Of a stretch of 64,000 bases of DNA, positions 22,301 to 35,386 are shown one piece after another. Positions within the stretch are counted from its first letter, which is position 1; each line of letters starts with the position of its first letter. Origin of the DNA: Panagrolaimus kolymaensis (Eukaryota > Nematoda > Chromadorea > Rhabditida > Panagrolaimidae); contig JAJQJQ010000039.1 of the NCBI GenBank assembly GCA_028622995.1, positions 2,232,001 to 2,296,000 of the forward strand, given 5' to 3'. The notes beneath the pieces are model-generated. The model made no database searches. It saw only the letters and a program-made list of their open reading frames with translations, and was not told where the DNA came from. The position numbers and the translations under genes were made by a program.

Positions 22301-24978
22301 TCTTCCCAGCTGTTGTCGTCGCTTGCTTGTTGGATTGAGGCTGCTTTTAATTTCTTGACTTAATATTTTATGAATCTCTTTTTTTTTATTTTTGCCATCC
22401 TTTTATCTTTTTTTGCTTACTTCTTATTTTTCTGCAAAAAATCTTTCTTTTCTGTGGAAGAATCTGTGTGTGAGAGAAATAAAAATAGCTTTTAAAAACA
22501 AAACAAAAATTTGCATTTGCGTGAGCATATTTTTAATGTATTTATATTCCATTCTTTCAAAGTGCCTTCTTCCCTCTCCTTTCCTTATTTGGTCACTTTG
22601 GAATCTCGCGTAGTTGCCTTATTCGTTTATTCATTTTGTTGGACTTTGAATTAAAAAAAAAAGAGAAAATGTGGTCGTCTAATTTTAGAACGTGAGTGAA
22701 TGAATGAGAAAGTGGATGGCAACAAAATTTCTAAAATTGGCGATGAAAGAAGATGGGAAGGGCAATTTACTCAATTGAAGCTTGTTTCAAGAAGGAAAGA
22801 AGAGATGGATTTTGTTTTTGCTTATACATTAGAAATGTGCGTAATTGTTTTTTATTTAGCAAAAAAAAAAGATGAAGATAGTTTTTTTTGCCGTTTTTTA
22901 TGTTTTAGAATGACTTTTTACGATTTTTCTTGCCTTCATAGCGTGTATTTGAAATTTACAGAGTCAAAAGACTAAACATGGTTGAAGTGGTTTCTTTTTT
23001 TCTAGTGTTGTTAAAAATGTCTATAGATACACAACAAGTAATTTAGAAAGTCAGTAGAAATCTTGTAATTTTTTAATCAAAGAAATTGGATACAGTAAAC
23101 ATACTAATTTTAAGTCAATTGTACAACTATTCATTGAAGTTAAAATTTTTGTTGGTTAGACTAACTGTAATTTATTTTAAGGTTTCATTTCCGTTTTTTC
23201 TTGTTGCAATAAAAAATTCAACCTTTTTTTTGGCCATTTTTCTTCATCAATCTTCTTCCTTATTGACAATTAAAAACATAACATTTTTTACAAACAACAA
23301 AAAAAACTTAATGTAATCTGGTTCAATCGTGCCAGATTTTAAAAATGTTTTTTTAGAAACAAAGAGCTAGAAAGATTCATTGCTTGCTGAGTCGTTTGCG
23401 CATCCTTCATCTATTTTTTCGTTTTGGGTTTAAATGACGACGACGACATTATTTTTATTGTTGTCCTCAAAATCCCCATCTCCTCATCATCATCAACAAC
23501 GAGGAAAATGAAGAATAAAAAACAATCACCATTTCAATGTCTTCTTTGTCAAAGGACTCTAAAACATCTTTCCTCTTTCTCCTCCTGGGAGGATGGTCCA
23601 GATGATGTAATTCTGCCTGCTTTTTTTTCTTTTGGCCATCCTCTATTTTTTTTTTTGCCTTTCCATAATAATAAAAAAATGTAAACTGCAATGATTGTTT
23701 TTTTTTGGTTGATGTTAAATCGGAAAAATGATCATCATCACATCAAACCGAAACACAATTATTCACAGATGTGTTATTTTAACTTTTTTTTCTCATTCTA
23801 TTCAATTCCTCTAAACAAAACAATAATTCCCGAACCAATGACATTTTTGAATAACGCAAAAAAACGAATTAATGTTTTTTCATTATGTTTTTGGATCACT
23901 TTTTTTTTGTTGGTGGCGGTGGTACTGCGTTATAGGCGACGATGAAAAGCGATTCCTTTCATTCTCTTCCTTTCACGGGTTTTTTTGGTGGTGCCTCCGC
24001 CTCTTTCCGGAAAATTATTGAAGTAAAAAAATGAAACCAAAAGCGCGAATGGTCAAAAGAAAGCAAGCAAAGCCAGAGATGGATGGAATGGAGGCGGGCG
24101 ACGAGCGGCGGCATCGGCAAAAAAATATAGGATCGGCATTTATTTTTTGACCTTTTCACCTTTTTTTTGTTGCAACATTAGCCAGCTTCTTTTCAAAAAG
24201 ACTGTCAACAAACAATTATTATTATTTTTTTTCTCCATTTCCTTTGATTTTTTTCTTTCTTTTTGTCTCCGATTTTATTACATTTATCCATCCATTCCAA
24301 ATTCATTTTTTACGCCATCATTTTTTAAAATCAATTTTAGTGAGGGTCTTTTTCTTTTGTTGTTTTTTTAATACCTTTGTTTTATTGCATCTCTCCGCTT
24401 TATTTCTATCCCCACTATTTCTTTTGCGCAAGCATGAAAAATGAAAAACGCCATTTTTTATTATTTATTTTTTTATTTCGGCAAAAAATGACTTTTGGGT
24501 GTTGAATGACTTTGCATTTTTATTTATTTTTTCAGAAACGTTGTCTTTTGATTTTCCACGCAAAAAAATATAAAACATAAAAACTACCTTTCTTTGTTAT
24601 TTTCGGCAAAAATAAAAAACAGATTCGGCTTTTTTTATTTCATGAAATCTTTCATATTTTTTCACTTTGATTTATTACGTTTTTTTGCCCTTTGAGTTTA
24701 TTTACCGCCAAAAAAAACATACACAAATGTTTATGATTAATCTCTTATTTGCTTCATTGTTATTAGGAAAAAATATTGAAGTTTAGTCTAAACTTTTACT
24801 TCGAGACGTGTATTTTCAACTTATAAAGCATCTTCCAATGAAAATTCAATTTTGCATCGAGGCTTTATCAATTTTTGTTTTTGATATTTTATAAAATTTA
24901 TGTGTACTTTAGGTTTTCCCAAATGCCCTAATTCATATCAAAGAAACTCCTGCAGCTGATCATCAAAAAAGAAACAGA
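19318..24978. other. 5.7-kb gene-free tract upstream of the discoidin receptor
   Basis: Poly-T and poly-A rich sequence with many short frames that look like chance products of homopolymers. No family motifs were found on either strand, and no tandem array or transposon ends were noticed. The first ~100 bp carry the 3' end of the JMJD2-NEK gene. The rest may hold upstream regulatory DNA or noncoding first exons of the receptor gene, which begins after a possible splice acceptor near 24911. Confidence 0.5.
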
Positions 24979-27900
24979 ATGACTCTTCAATCCTTTTTAG
25001 TTTTTTTCTCATTCATTACCAGCTTAACGATAGCTCTTGACATTAGTAAGTCTCATGTTTTTTTTTACTTCATTGACTACTGCTTCAATGACTCTAACGA
25101 GAAAAAAACTCTAATGCGCGAAACCTACAATTTGCGGCGTTTTTCTTTCTTTTAAAAAACTCACAAAAATCTAAAAAGCAACTGGCTAATCTTGGGTCAA
25201 GGCAATAAGACAAAAAAGAATATCGGATTTGCAACAATAATAATAAAAAAAAATACATAAATGTATAATACTTTTGAGCGTTCGCTTTTTTATTTCATTT
25301 CTAAGGCTTTTTTATATATTTTTTTGTCAAAGCTTTCAAGTTTCTTCAAGCCGCTGATTTTTATCGTTTTTTTGTTTTGTTTTAAAGTCGGTGGATTCTT
25401 TTGAGGGAAAAAGATGCTGGCTGTTGCTGTGAGCGAGAAAAAACTTGTTTTATGATTTTGTGTGAAACGCTAAAACAAAAAATAAGATAATCAAATGTTT
25501 TAAAAAATATTTCTACTACAGCTGTTGTTTGAAGCATGAATGTTTGATAATAAAGGGTTGTAATTTTTTTTATGAAATTTTCTTTATGGAACTTTAGTAA
25601 CCAAAAAAAAACGCTGTAATTAAAAAAATTTCCGAAGCAAATTAGAAGCATGCAAACAAAAACGTTATTTTTGATATAGACATTTCTGATGGGGAATAAT
25701 ATCATACATTGTGAGCATTAATTCTTCCAACTTTTAAGCATGTCTTCTAAGTAATCAAAAATTTACAAAAAATCTGGATTATTTTTGCTCTCATTTTTTT
25801 CTTAGATTGAGTTTCACCAACCAACTGATACTTTTAAAGCTTTAATAAGAGTATTTACAAGTGTCAAAAATTTCCAAACATTTGTCACATTCGTTACTTA
25901 CATTTGTATTACTATTAATCTCTTCCATTCACCACAAAAATAATTCCTGTCATTTTTTTCTGAGACAATCAAAATGTGGCTATTTTTTTCAACAAGTAAT
26001 TTGATTTTTCCCATACTGACTTTGGTAGTAAGGAGTATTTCTTAGATTTCTTTTGAAGGATTAACTTTAAAACAAAAAAAATAATGTCGCGCAGATTATC
26101 TCTCCCTTTTCTCCTTCTGATTTTTTTTGAAAGGTGGCAATGAGGCGAGCACTCAATCATTTATTTTTTTATATTTCTCTCCTTTAAAAAGTACAGAGCG
26201 CACTCCTTTAATTTTTTTTGTTTTAAAAAGCAGGTGTTTTTCTGTTCCTCATTTTGTAAGAAAGGAAAAAAGCGGCACTTTTGTATTCCAAAATTGTTGC
26301 GTTATTAAAAAATAAAGAAGAAGAAAATAGACTCATCTTTTATTTTTTTGCTTGTAAATTGACCGGTCATTTAAGGCAAAACAATACCAGACGGATCCCT
26401 TCTTTTTATTACACTTTTTTTTTTCTCTTTGAAAGTGTATTAACCAACCACCAACATAATTAGGTACAATGAAAACGGATACTGTAATTAGCTTGGTCAT
26501 GGGCTTCCGTTGTTTTTATGATTTTTCCTCGTTCGAATAAAAAAAGTGTCCCGTTGTGTAAAAATGAGCAGCGATGGCGGCAATATTGGACATAACAAAA
26601 AATTATTCTGAACAACAACAAAAAAAAAATATGTATATACAATAATAGAAACCCATGAACGGCTCGTAATCATGTTTTCATTTTTCATTTTCTAAACATG
26701 CGTTCTCTCTCTCTTCCTTATTTCTTCCTTTTCGGCGGCGGGTGTCTGTATTCCCGGTTTTTTTATTTATTATTTTTGGCGGAACACAATTTTTAAAATT
26801 AGGAAACATTAAACGAGGACGACATGACTCGACATGAACACAAAAAGGGAGATTGTTTAAACAAGCTTTTTTCGTTTCAAATATTTTTGTATTTGCATTT
26901 ACCCTATTTTTTCTCCAAAAGTCAAATCATCCGCGAAAATATCAAAAACAAGTATCTATCATTTTTCAAACCTTTAAAACCTCAAGGACGACGATGCTAC
27001 TTTAAAATAAACAATATCTTCTTTCTTTGAAAATAGAAAAATATTTTTTAACACCTTTCAAGAATATTTTTTATGGGTTCCTGCTTTTTTATAAAAGCAA
27101 CAACAAACCATCCATAAAACCATAAAAATCTTAAAAGGTTAATGACACTTCAAAAAAGCTTAATGCGACGACGACAGTCGAGTGCCAATAATGGGATGTC
27201 GGCATTTTTCATTTTAAATATATAAATCAAAGTGACACTCTCCCTTCTTAATTCCATTATTTAAAATGTGGCTGCCAAATTTTTTTTAAAGTTTACTTTT
27301 CTGTGATCGATGACTACTGAATGTGACTGTAAGACAGTTGTTGTTAGCTTTTTGTCTTTTCTTCTTTTTTTGTTTCATTCAAAATAAAAATAACAAAGGT
27401 GCCAAAAAATCTAATGGAAACAAAAGCACTTTAGCAAAGAAAAGAAAAAAAGGAGTCCAAATTGATGACATCAAAAAAAAAAGCCATTGTTGTAAAAACA
27501 TTTGAATAAAAAAGAAAAACAACATGCTAAGAAAAATGAAAAAATATTTCGATCCTGGCAGGATTCGAACCTGCAATCTTCTGCTCCGTAGGCAGACGCT
27601 TTATCCATTGAGCCACAGGACCACATGTTTTTTAGATTAACTAGATTGCTTTTGAATAAAACATTGTGTGATTGCAAAGGAAAGAAAAGATTCAATCAAA
27701 CAAACGAAAAAGTCATAGTTTTTTTTATCTTATCATTATTTTTAGGACAATGTAATCGTGCATTGGGTATGGAATCTGGAAGAATAAAAGATTCCCAAAT
27801 CACAGCCAGTTCAAACTTTGATGAACAAAGTACGGGTCCATTCAATTCAAGGTTAGTTAAACTTCCCGTTGTTTTAAATTTGTGCTAATATTCACAAATT

Positions 27901-30900
27901 GCCTTCTTTTTTATTTTTGAAAAATTCAATTCGAAATTAGAAACCTTTTTGAAAGAAACCATTTTACTTGAGGGCATTTTTCTCTTTTTAAAAAACCTAA
28001 TTACTTGTTCGCGCATTTGTTTCGGAGAAAGTGGAGGAAGGAAAAGATGGATGGATGGATGTTGGTGGTAGCGGCTATCAATTGTCTCACTTAATTTTGA
28101 GTTTATTTCGACAAAATAAAAGTTTGCAAACCATGAGGGTGCACTTTCTCTTTCCTTTTCAATTTCTATCTTTTTGCGAGGATCCTAGAAACTTGAGGGA
28201 AAGCTGTCAACAACCGGAAATTGATTGTTTTTCAAAGTCATCAACGGAAAGACAGAATAAAAAAAGAGGAGAGGAAATTATGCAAATTCCGGGAGAAAGG
28301 ATTTTTTTTTATGCCAAAAATAGAGAGGGGAGAATTCTAATTGCGCAATTTTTTAGTGTTCAGCAAAAACAAAATTAAAAAAAAGAGAGAAAAAATGTAT
28401 AAAAACAGTTTGGTTTTAATCGTCTTTAAAAAATTATAAGCGTGTTTGTAATTAACAGAGACGGGTGGCATTAATGGATGAATCATAAAAAATGATTGCA
28501 TATTTCGATTTAAAAAGTTTATGTATTTTGCTTTTTTGATACTCGTTATTTTCTGAGTTTCATTTATAAAAGATTGCTTTCTATTCATTCGAAGAGTTAC
28601 TGCCACCTTTGGTCAACCTTTTCCTTGCCATATTTTTTTCTAATTTATGCAGCTTTAAAAAATACCAAAATTTTATTTCAATTTCGTGAGAAAATATTCT
28701 TTTTTATAAAAATGTGACATTTTTATCGTCATTTAGTCTCTAGGAATATATTAAAAGCATAAAAAAGCAATGATGCATAATCAATTCTAATATGGCATTT
28801 TTGTGCCATTAAACGCAACATTTTTTTTCCTTCACTTTCATCGAATCAAAAAAATAAGGAATGCAACATCATCGAAAGTTCATTCAATCGAAAGTCATGA
28901 ATCTTAAAAAATCAATCTTCAATCATAAATGAAGAAGAAAAGGATGGCGATGCCGATATTAAAAAATTTAATCCGATTTTCTAAAGAGCGTGTGCTCGGT
29001 CAACCTCGACATTTCGATATCCTTCTTCTTCTATTTTTCTTCAACGAACGCTTTTTTTTAAAGAAAAAAACCATAATTTCACGGTTGTATTCATTCATCG
29101 TCACCTTTTTTTCTTTCTTTCATCGCACCTTTTTTCTTCAAAAGCGTAAATTAGAAAAACTTGATCCCTCTCAAAAATTAAAAAAATGAATGCATTCTTT
29201 CTTTTAATTAAAAAAACGATACGAAACCATTTAACGCATTTTTTTATGTTTGCAGACTTCGATCAGAATCAGGAAGTGGAGCATGGTGTCCATTTCATCA
29301 AATTAATGAATCTTCCCATGAATGGTTACAAATTGATTTTTCCAAAGATACTGTGATTTCTGCAATTGAAACTCAAGGAAGATGGGATAAAGGTCGAGGG
29401 CTTGAATTTCCAACGGGTTATATGCTTGAATATTGGAGAACTTCTCTTGGTAGATGGGCTAGATATAAAGATAATCAAGGAAATGAGGTGAGTATTTATT
29501 TCTTTTGAAGCTTGGAAAAACATCTGGGGCCATACTTCTTCTTTTTCTAATGTAAGTATGTCAATCAGTCTTGAAAATGAGATTGGGTCTTTCGTGTCAA
29601 GGAGAAAGAAAAGTGAATCCAGATTGCATTCTTTATATTTTTTGATATTCAAGGAGAACAAAGAATCGCTTAATTACTGGAAAAAAGGAAAAAATATGTG
29701 GCATGCCTGACACTTATCGGTCAATTATAAAAATGAATAAGAAAAAAAAGTAAAGAGTTGCCAGATGTTTAAAATGGAGTTGCATATACTCGCGCGAGAA
29801 TCACGCAAATTTTCTTTTCTCTTTCCTTTTGTTCTTCTTTCTTGCAAGAGGTTAAAAAATAAATCCTTGATTTTTTGCTTTTTCCCATAAAATAAAAGTT
29901 TTGGCCTTGAAAAAAAAAGAGATGAGGGATCCATAAAATTTTGAAACAACAAAAATTGAAACAAAATATATGCAAATTAAATGCGCGAAAAAAAGAATGT
30001 GATCTGACAAGTTGAAGACATTTGTCCTCGTCCATCGTGTTGGCATTTGACATTTTGATTGACAAGTTTAAGTTGAAATCGAAATTATAAAAAAGTAGCA
30101 ACTACTTGAAAATTATTGGAGTTTAGTTTTTGAAAAAGGGAAGAACAAAAACAAAGGAACTCTAAAAAATACTGTAAAATAAATAAACCAATTATTTAGA
30201 TAGTTTCGGGCAACACTGATACTCAAACTTCAGTTCTTCGTGTTCTTGATGGTGCTATTATAGCGAAAAATATCCGATTAATTCCAGTCTCAGAAGTCAC
30301 AAGAACTGTATGTATGAGAGTTGAAATTCATGGTTGCTCTTATCGCGATACCCTAACGAGTTATTCCATCCCACAAGGCTCTCATATTGATGGCCTTGAA
30401 CTTCGAGATATCGCTTATGATGGCGATGAAAGAGATGATGGAAGATTAATAAATGGAATTGGAAAGCTTTTTGATGGAGTTCTTGGTTCAGATAACTTTG
30501 AAAAGGAGCCTGGAGCTTGGATAGGTTGGCATAAAAATGATGCATCCAATGGAAGAATGATTTCATTGGAATTTAATTTTAATGAACGCAGAAATTTCAC
30601 TGCCATTTCTTTACATACTTCAAATTCAAGAAAGTTGGGAGCAGAGTTATTTTCGGAAGCTGTGGTTCTATTTTCAACATCTGACGACGATCTTTTTTCA
30701 TCAAGAATTGTTCGATTCGAGCAACAACCGGATATGGCTTTTGAATCAGCAAGATGGGTTCGAATTCCCATCAATTCTCGTCTTGCTAAAAAGCTACGAA
30801 TTGATTTAACTTTTGGTGATTCAGCGGATTATCTTCTCATAAGTGAAGTTAAATTTGAATCTAATAATGTTGCCTTCCGCCTTCCTGACACCATTGAAGA

Positions 30901-32542
30901 TGACACAACAGCAAATTTATTTTCAGTTGATTCACAAAATTCAATTGAAATTATTTCATCCACAACTTTAACCAAACAAACATCTTTCGAAACTTTAATT
31001 TATATTCTTTTACCATTTTCATTAGCAGTTATGGTTTTGATTGCACTTGCATGTTATTTGCTTTTACCCAGAAATGAGCAAGCTCCATTGAAGTTTCAAT
31101 CCAAACCTTTAATAGGCGAATATTATGATCATCAATGTTGTGAAACTAGTAGTCGATCAAATGCTTCAACTAAAAGATATGCTCCAACCCCCGAGAAGTT
31201 GTCATATGATGATAGCGAATATGCCGATCCTGATCTTGAAGCTGGACAAGGAGCAACTTCACAGCATTATGCTGCAACAGATTTAATTCAAAGTCAATAT
31301 TCTTTTGCTCCAACAACTTTTTGGTAAGTGCAAGGGTTAATGGTTTTTGTTTATTAATAAAACATTTTTTAATATTTTCGTGGCTAACATACATTTTATA
31401 AACATTTTATTTTTAGTCCTACAATTTACTCCACCAATCGTATTGATGACTTTTATTCAGCAAATCTCATTTCTTCTGATGAATATGCTCCAATAGAAAT
31501 TACTCGTGAATCACTTGAACCCATTCAATCTCTAGGTTCAGGTGAATTTGGCACCATTGAACTTTGTAAACTTGATAAAACTTTCGTCGCAGTAAAATCC
31601 CTTAAAACAACTACTGACACATGCGCGGAAAAAGATTTCCTTCGTGAAATCAATGTTATGAGTCAACTAAAACATCAAAATGTTGTTAGAGTTATTGGTG
31701 CAAGTACTCAACAATCTCCAATTCTTTGTATCACAGAATACATGGAAAATGGAGATTTGAGAGAATATTTAACAACCAAAAAAGCTTTTATGGATTTAAC
31801 ACCCGAATATTTGTTATCTGTAAGCACCCAAGTTGCAGCAGGAATGGCATATTTAGAATCAAGAAAATTTGTTCATCGAGGTATGAAACTTTTTTCTCGG
31901 AACTAAAACCCTTACCTAAAAAACTAAAATTTCAGATTGTGCAGCTAGAAATTGTCTAGTGGATGCAAATGGAATAGTAAAAATATCAGATTTTGGAATG
32001 GCTCGTTCGTTATATGCTTCAGATTATTATCGATTGGATGGACAATTTGCTTTACCAATTCGATGGATGGCGCCTGAAAGCATTTTTGAAGGACGATTTA
32101 GTCATAAAACCGATGCTTGGAGTTTAGGAGTAACAATTTGGGAAATATTTTATTTTTGTAAAGAAAAACCATTCTCAAAGTTTTCTGATAATCAAGTAAT
32201 AGAAAATTTACAAGCGTGCTACGAAAGTGGAACTTTGAAGGTGAGTCTCGGAAAAATTGTTAATAAAGCAAAATACTTGTGTTTTCTTCTTCTTCTTTTG
32301 TTCGCTTCAGTATAAAGCTTCTTATTTTTTAGGAATATCTCCCACGTCCACCAATTTGCCATCCATTTATTTACACTGATCTTTTATTAGTTTGTTGGAA
32401 ATCAAAAGATTTTGAAAGGCCATCATTAGCAGCCATACATCGAATGCTTCAATCATCACAATGTCGACTTTCAACTAACATAGATTCTCGCCCGCCACCA
32501 CCTAAACGTGCAGCACCCATCCCACCATATCCCAGAGTATAA
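24979..32542 (+). CDS. Discoidin-domain receptor tyrosine kinase (DDR family)
   Basis: Exons 24979-25045, 27746-27851, 29256-29487, 30200-31323, 31417-31880, 31936-32240 and 32333-32542 give 835 residues. Signal peptide 1-20; discoidin domain ~24-178 ([49 protein letters not shown], closing MRVEIHGC); discoidin-like domain ~185-350 ([19 protein letters not shown]); one membrane helix near 400-425 ([20 protein letters not shown]); a Tyr-containing juxtamembrane region; and a tyrosine kinase ~527-810. The kinase has [41 protein letters not shown] and RWMAPES, so it is complete. DDRs are collagen receptors, and the nematode homologues DDR-1/DDR-2 act in axon guidance. HRDC replaces the DDR-typical HRDL. 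Intron 1 is ~2.7 kb, far longer than most here, and hosts a tRNA gene. Confidence 0.95.
27539..27544 (-). terminator. RNA polymerase III T-run terminator
   Basis: Six consecutive T on the minus strand, 5 bp after the tRNA 3' end. Confidence 0.7.
27550..27622 (-). tRNA. tRNA-Arg (anticodon ACG)
   Basis: On the minus strand 73 nt fold as a tRNA: acceptor GGTCCTG with CAGGATC (one G-U pair) and discriminator G, A box TGGCTCAATGG, anticodon stem TCTGC/GCAGA around loop CTACGGA (anticodon ACG, read as ICG), and B box GGTTCGAATCC in the T arm. No intron. It lies antisense within intron 1 of the discoidin receptor gene. Confidence 0.95.
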
Positions 32543-32948
32543 CACAAAATCCTAAAACAAACAATACATATCCGGTAATCATATCTCTCATCATTTTTCA
32601 TTTTGTTATTGTCATTTGTAAAATTTATTTTAAATATCATCGATCTTCAAAATGTATATTTATTTTTTTTCCTAAAAAACAAACTAAATCATCATCAAAG
32701 AAATTTTATTTTATTTTTATTGTTTTCCTTTTCTTTTACCATTTTTTACAGTTTTTGAACAAAATAAAAACAATAAAATATTATTTTTTTACAGCAACAA
32801 TGAATCAAGCATTTGGAATTTTTATGGAGTAAAAAATGATTCAATTTTCACAGACTTTTATTAATTCCGAACGAACAAAAAAAGCAGACGATGTCGCTCG
32901 TCGACGCAGATTTTTAAGAAATATTTGTTTTTTGATTTTTTTGCAAAA

Positions 32949-34516
32949 ATGTTTCTTCAATTGCTTTTAATTTTTTCAAGTTTCTTATTAGTTCACTCAC
33001 ATCCACAGGAAAAACATCTCCTTCGTTATCTTATGCAAGATTATGAATCTCGAGTGATTCCGGATTCTGTTGGACCTTTAGAAATTTCCAATGATATGAG
33101 AATTTATATTCTTGTTGGAGTTGATGAACAACAAGAATCCATTCGATTGTTGCTTTGGTCTGCGCAAAGATGGATAGATAATGGATTGAAATGGAATGCC
33201 AGCTTCTTTGAGGGTTTAGAAGAAATAAATATTCCAGCTCAAGAACTATGGCTTCCTGATTGGCATATTTTTAATCTCGTGGATTCTAAAGATTCACTTG
33301 AATTGAGTCGAACTAATGCGAGGGTTAATTACAAAGGAGAAATTGCAGTGGATTTTTATAAAGTAAACAACTACCTTTGCTTCTAAAAAAAAGTATTTTA
33401 ACATTTTTAGTTAATAGATGTTAGATGCGAATTAAATGTACTCAATTTTCCATTTGATATTCAAAATTGTTCCCTTGCTTTAGGAACTTGGTCTTATGCA
33501 GTGAATAAATTAAAATTTATTCCGACTTCCACTGTTTATAATATGACAAGAAATTCAGAATGGGATATTCTTGATTTTACTTCACAAGAAATGATTAAAA
33601 ATTTTGATGGAATTGATTACCAAGAAATTCATTATTATTTGGTAAAAAGCATAAAAATCTTGATAAAAATGTTTTAACAAACTAAAAATTTAGATTATAA
33701 AAAGAAAAGCATTATTTTACGTTGTGACTTTAATATTTCCAACATATTTGGTGGTTACTGTATCCATTATTGGTTTATTTGTTCCTCATGCTGCTGGTGG
33801 GGAAAGAGAAGAAAAGGTTAGTCGTCTATAAAGCAAAGTCATTGAAAGGTTATAACTCGAGAAGAATTGTTATGAAAGTTTTGTATAAAAAGCTTATCAA
33901 AATTTTTTAAAACAAAGTTCAATGATAAAAACTTAGGTAACATTTGGTTTAACCACGCTGTTAACCTTATGTATCATGCTTCAAATGCTTTCCACTGAAA
34001 TGCCTCGAAGTGCCGATGGACTTCCAATTCTGGGCGCTTTTCTAATTTTAGAATGCCTTATTTCTGTTATCGCTCTTTCAACTTCAGTTTTTCTTCTTTG
34101 TTGGGCGGAGTATGAAATTGGAAAAAAGCCATGGAAAATTTTATTTTTGATGTTTGATGCAGATTTTAAAAATAGAACAACCAACACAAACATCAACGAT
34201 AAAGCCAAAGACAAAGATGAAACAACACATGTTTTAGTGAAGCGAAAGGTTTGCTTTTCCTAACTATAAACTTTTTTTTTGAAAGATGACGTTTCAGGAA
34301 TCAAACTATAGACATTATCATGGCATTATTGAGCTTTCAGAATTTGCAAAATATTTTCGAGCGAAGCAAGAGTCTGAGAAATTTGAAGATATTTGGAGAA
34401 AATTTTTCTTGGTTTTGGATATTTTGTTGTGCCTTGGATTTCTTGTAATTCATTCAATTTTTTGCCTTATTATCTTTTTTCCTTTTAAAGATGAGATTAT
34501 GGAATCGTTTTTTTAA
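32949..34516 (+). CDS. Nicotinic-type Cys-loop ligand-gated ion channel subunit
   Basis: Exons 32949-33362, 33411-33641, 33694-33816, 33937-34248 and 34298-34516 give 432 residues. Signal peptide ~1-18. The extracellular domain has LLRYLMQDYESRVIP, WLPDWHIFN and the 13-residue Cys-loop from Cys144 to Cys158 (FPFDIQNC). M1 includes LIFPTYLVVTVSIIGLFVP. The M1-M2 linker reads GGEREEK before M2 (VTFGLTTLLTLCIMLQMLS); the Glu-Lys there resembles cation-selective receptors. M3 and M4 are present, with M4 next to the C-terminus. No vicinal Cys pair of alpha subunits is seen, so I call it a non-alpha, nAChR-related (acr/lgc) subunit. Ligand unknown. It is complete and converges on the neuropeptide gene. 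Confidence 0.88.
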
Positions 34517-34808
34517 GTTTGCTTTAAATTGTCAAATATTTTGTGCGTTTTTAAAGTATTTTTGGATCAGTCATCTTTGTTCATCTTAAAGCTATTCGTT
34601 TTCTTCGTTGTGACACCAAGTAGAATTAACAATTTTATTTTAGACTAACCAGTTATATCATTTTATTTTTCTCATATGTATGTATTTTTTATAATCAAAT
34701 TTTAATTTCATAACTTTACACAAAAATAATGAATAAATAAATTTAAAAATTAAATTTATCACCTGCATGATATTAATCATTGCCGGTTTTTTCCTTCTCA
34801 TTCTTTTT

Positions 34809-35386
34809 TTAACCAAATCGAACAGCTAAATCTGCAGCATGGTCGGTGAAAGAATCGTAATCGGGTGCTTCTCTTCGCTTTCCAAATCCAACCCAATATC
34901 TTGCAGATGCTGAAGGGGAACCATTTGGTGGAGAACGTTTTTTACCAAATTTAATTGCCAAATCAGATGGATCAAAATTGCTGCTACTTTCAACGGCGGA
35001 ACGTTTACCGAATTTGATTGCCAAGTCAGATGGGTCAAAATCGTTGCTATTTTCAACGGCGGAACGTTTACCAAATTTAATTGCTAAATCACTTGGATCA
35101 AAATCACTGTTAGGATCGACGGAGGCATCACGTTTAGTTCCTTGATTATAGAATGATGGAAATATGAGTGATCGTTTCGATGGAAGCCATTGAGAAGTTC
35201 GAGGAAATGGCCGACTACCAAGAATACGATAAAATCGTAAATCCTAAAAAACTAATTTATTTTTAAAAGTCTAATTAAAGATAAATTTACCGTATAACTT
35301 CCAGGAGATAAAGGATATGCCTGAGTTAAAGTAAAGCAAAATAACCCGAGAAGCATCAAACTTGTTACTCCATTCATTTTTGCCAT
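34809..35386 (-). CDS. FMRFamide-like neuropeptide precursor
   Basis: Exons (minus) 35291-35386 and 34809-35243 give 176 residues with a signal peptide (MLLGLFCFTLTQA). The C-terminal half holds peptides framed by Lys/Arg sites: three near-copies of FDPSDLAIKFG followed by KR or KKR, one ARYWVGFG followed by KR, and a last AADLAVRFG ending at the stop. The Gly before each cleavage site would become a C-terminal amide. Layout and the SDLAxKFG/AADLAVRFG motifs resemble the flp-26 type, but I am not certain of the orthology. A TTTTTTAG acceptor lies ~10 bp before the ATG. Three of the repeats carry Lys where RFamides have Arg. Confidence 0.85.

Noticed and set aside
20213..24444. Many Phe/Lys-rich frames in the gene-free tract and receptor introns
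   Set aside because: Typical translation of poly-T/poly-A runs. No motifs, no splice pattern.
28031..28378. 115-codon plus frame in receptor intron 2
   Set aside because: No family features, and it lies between well-supported receptor exons.
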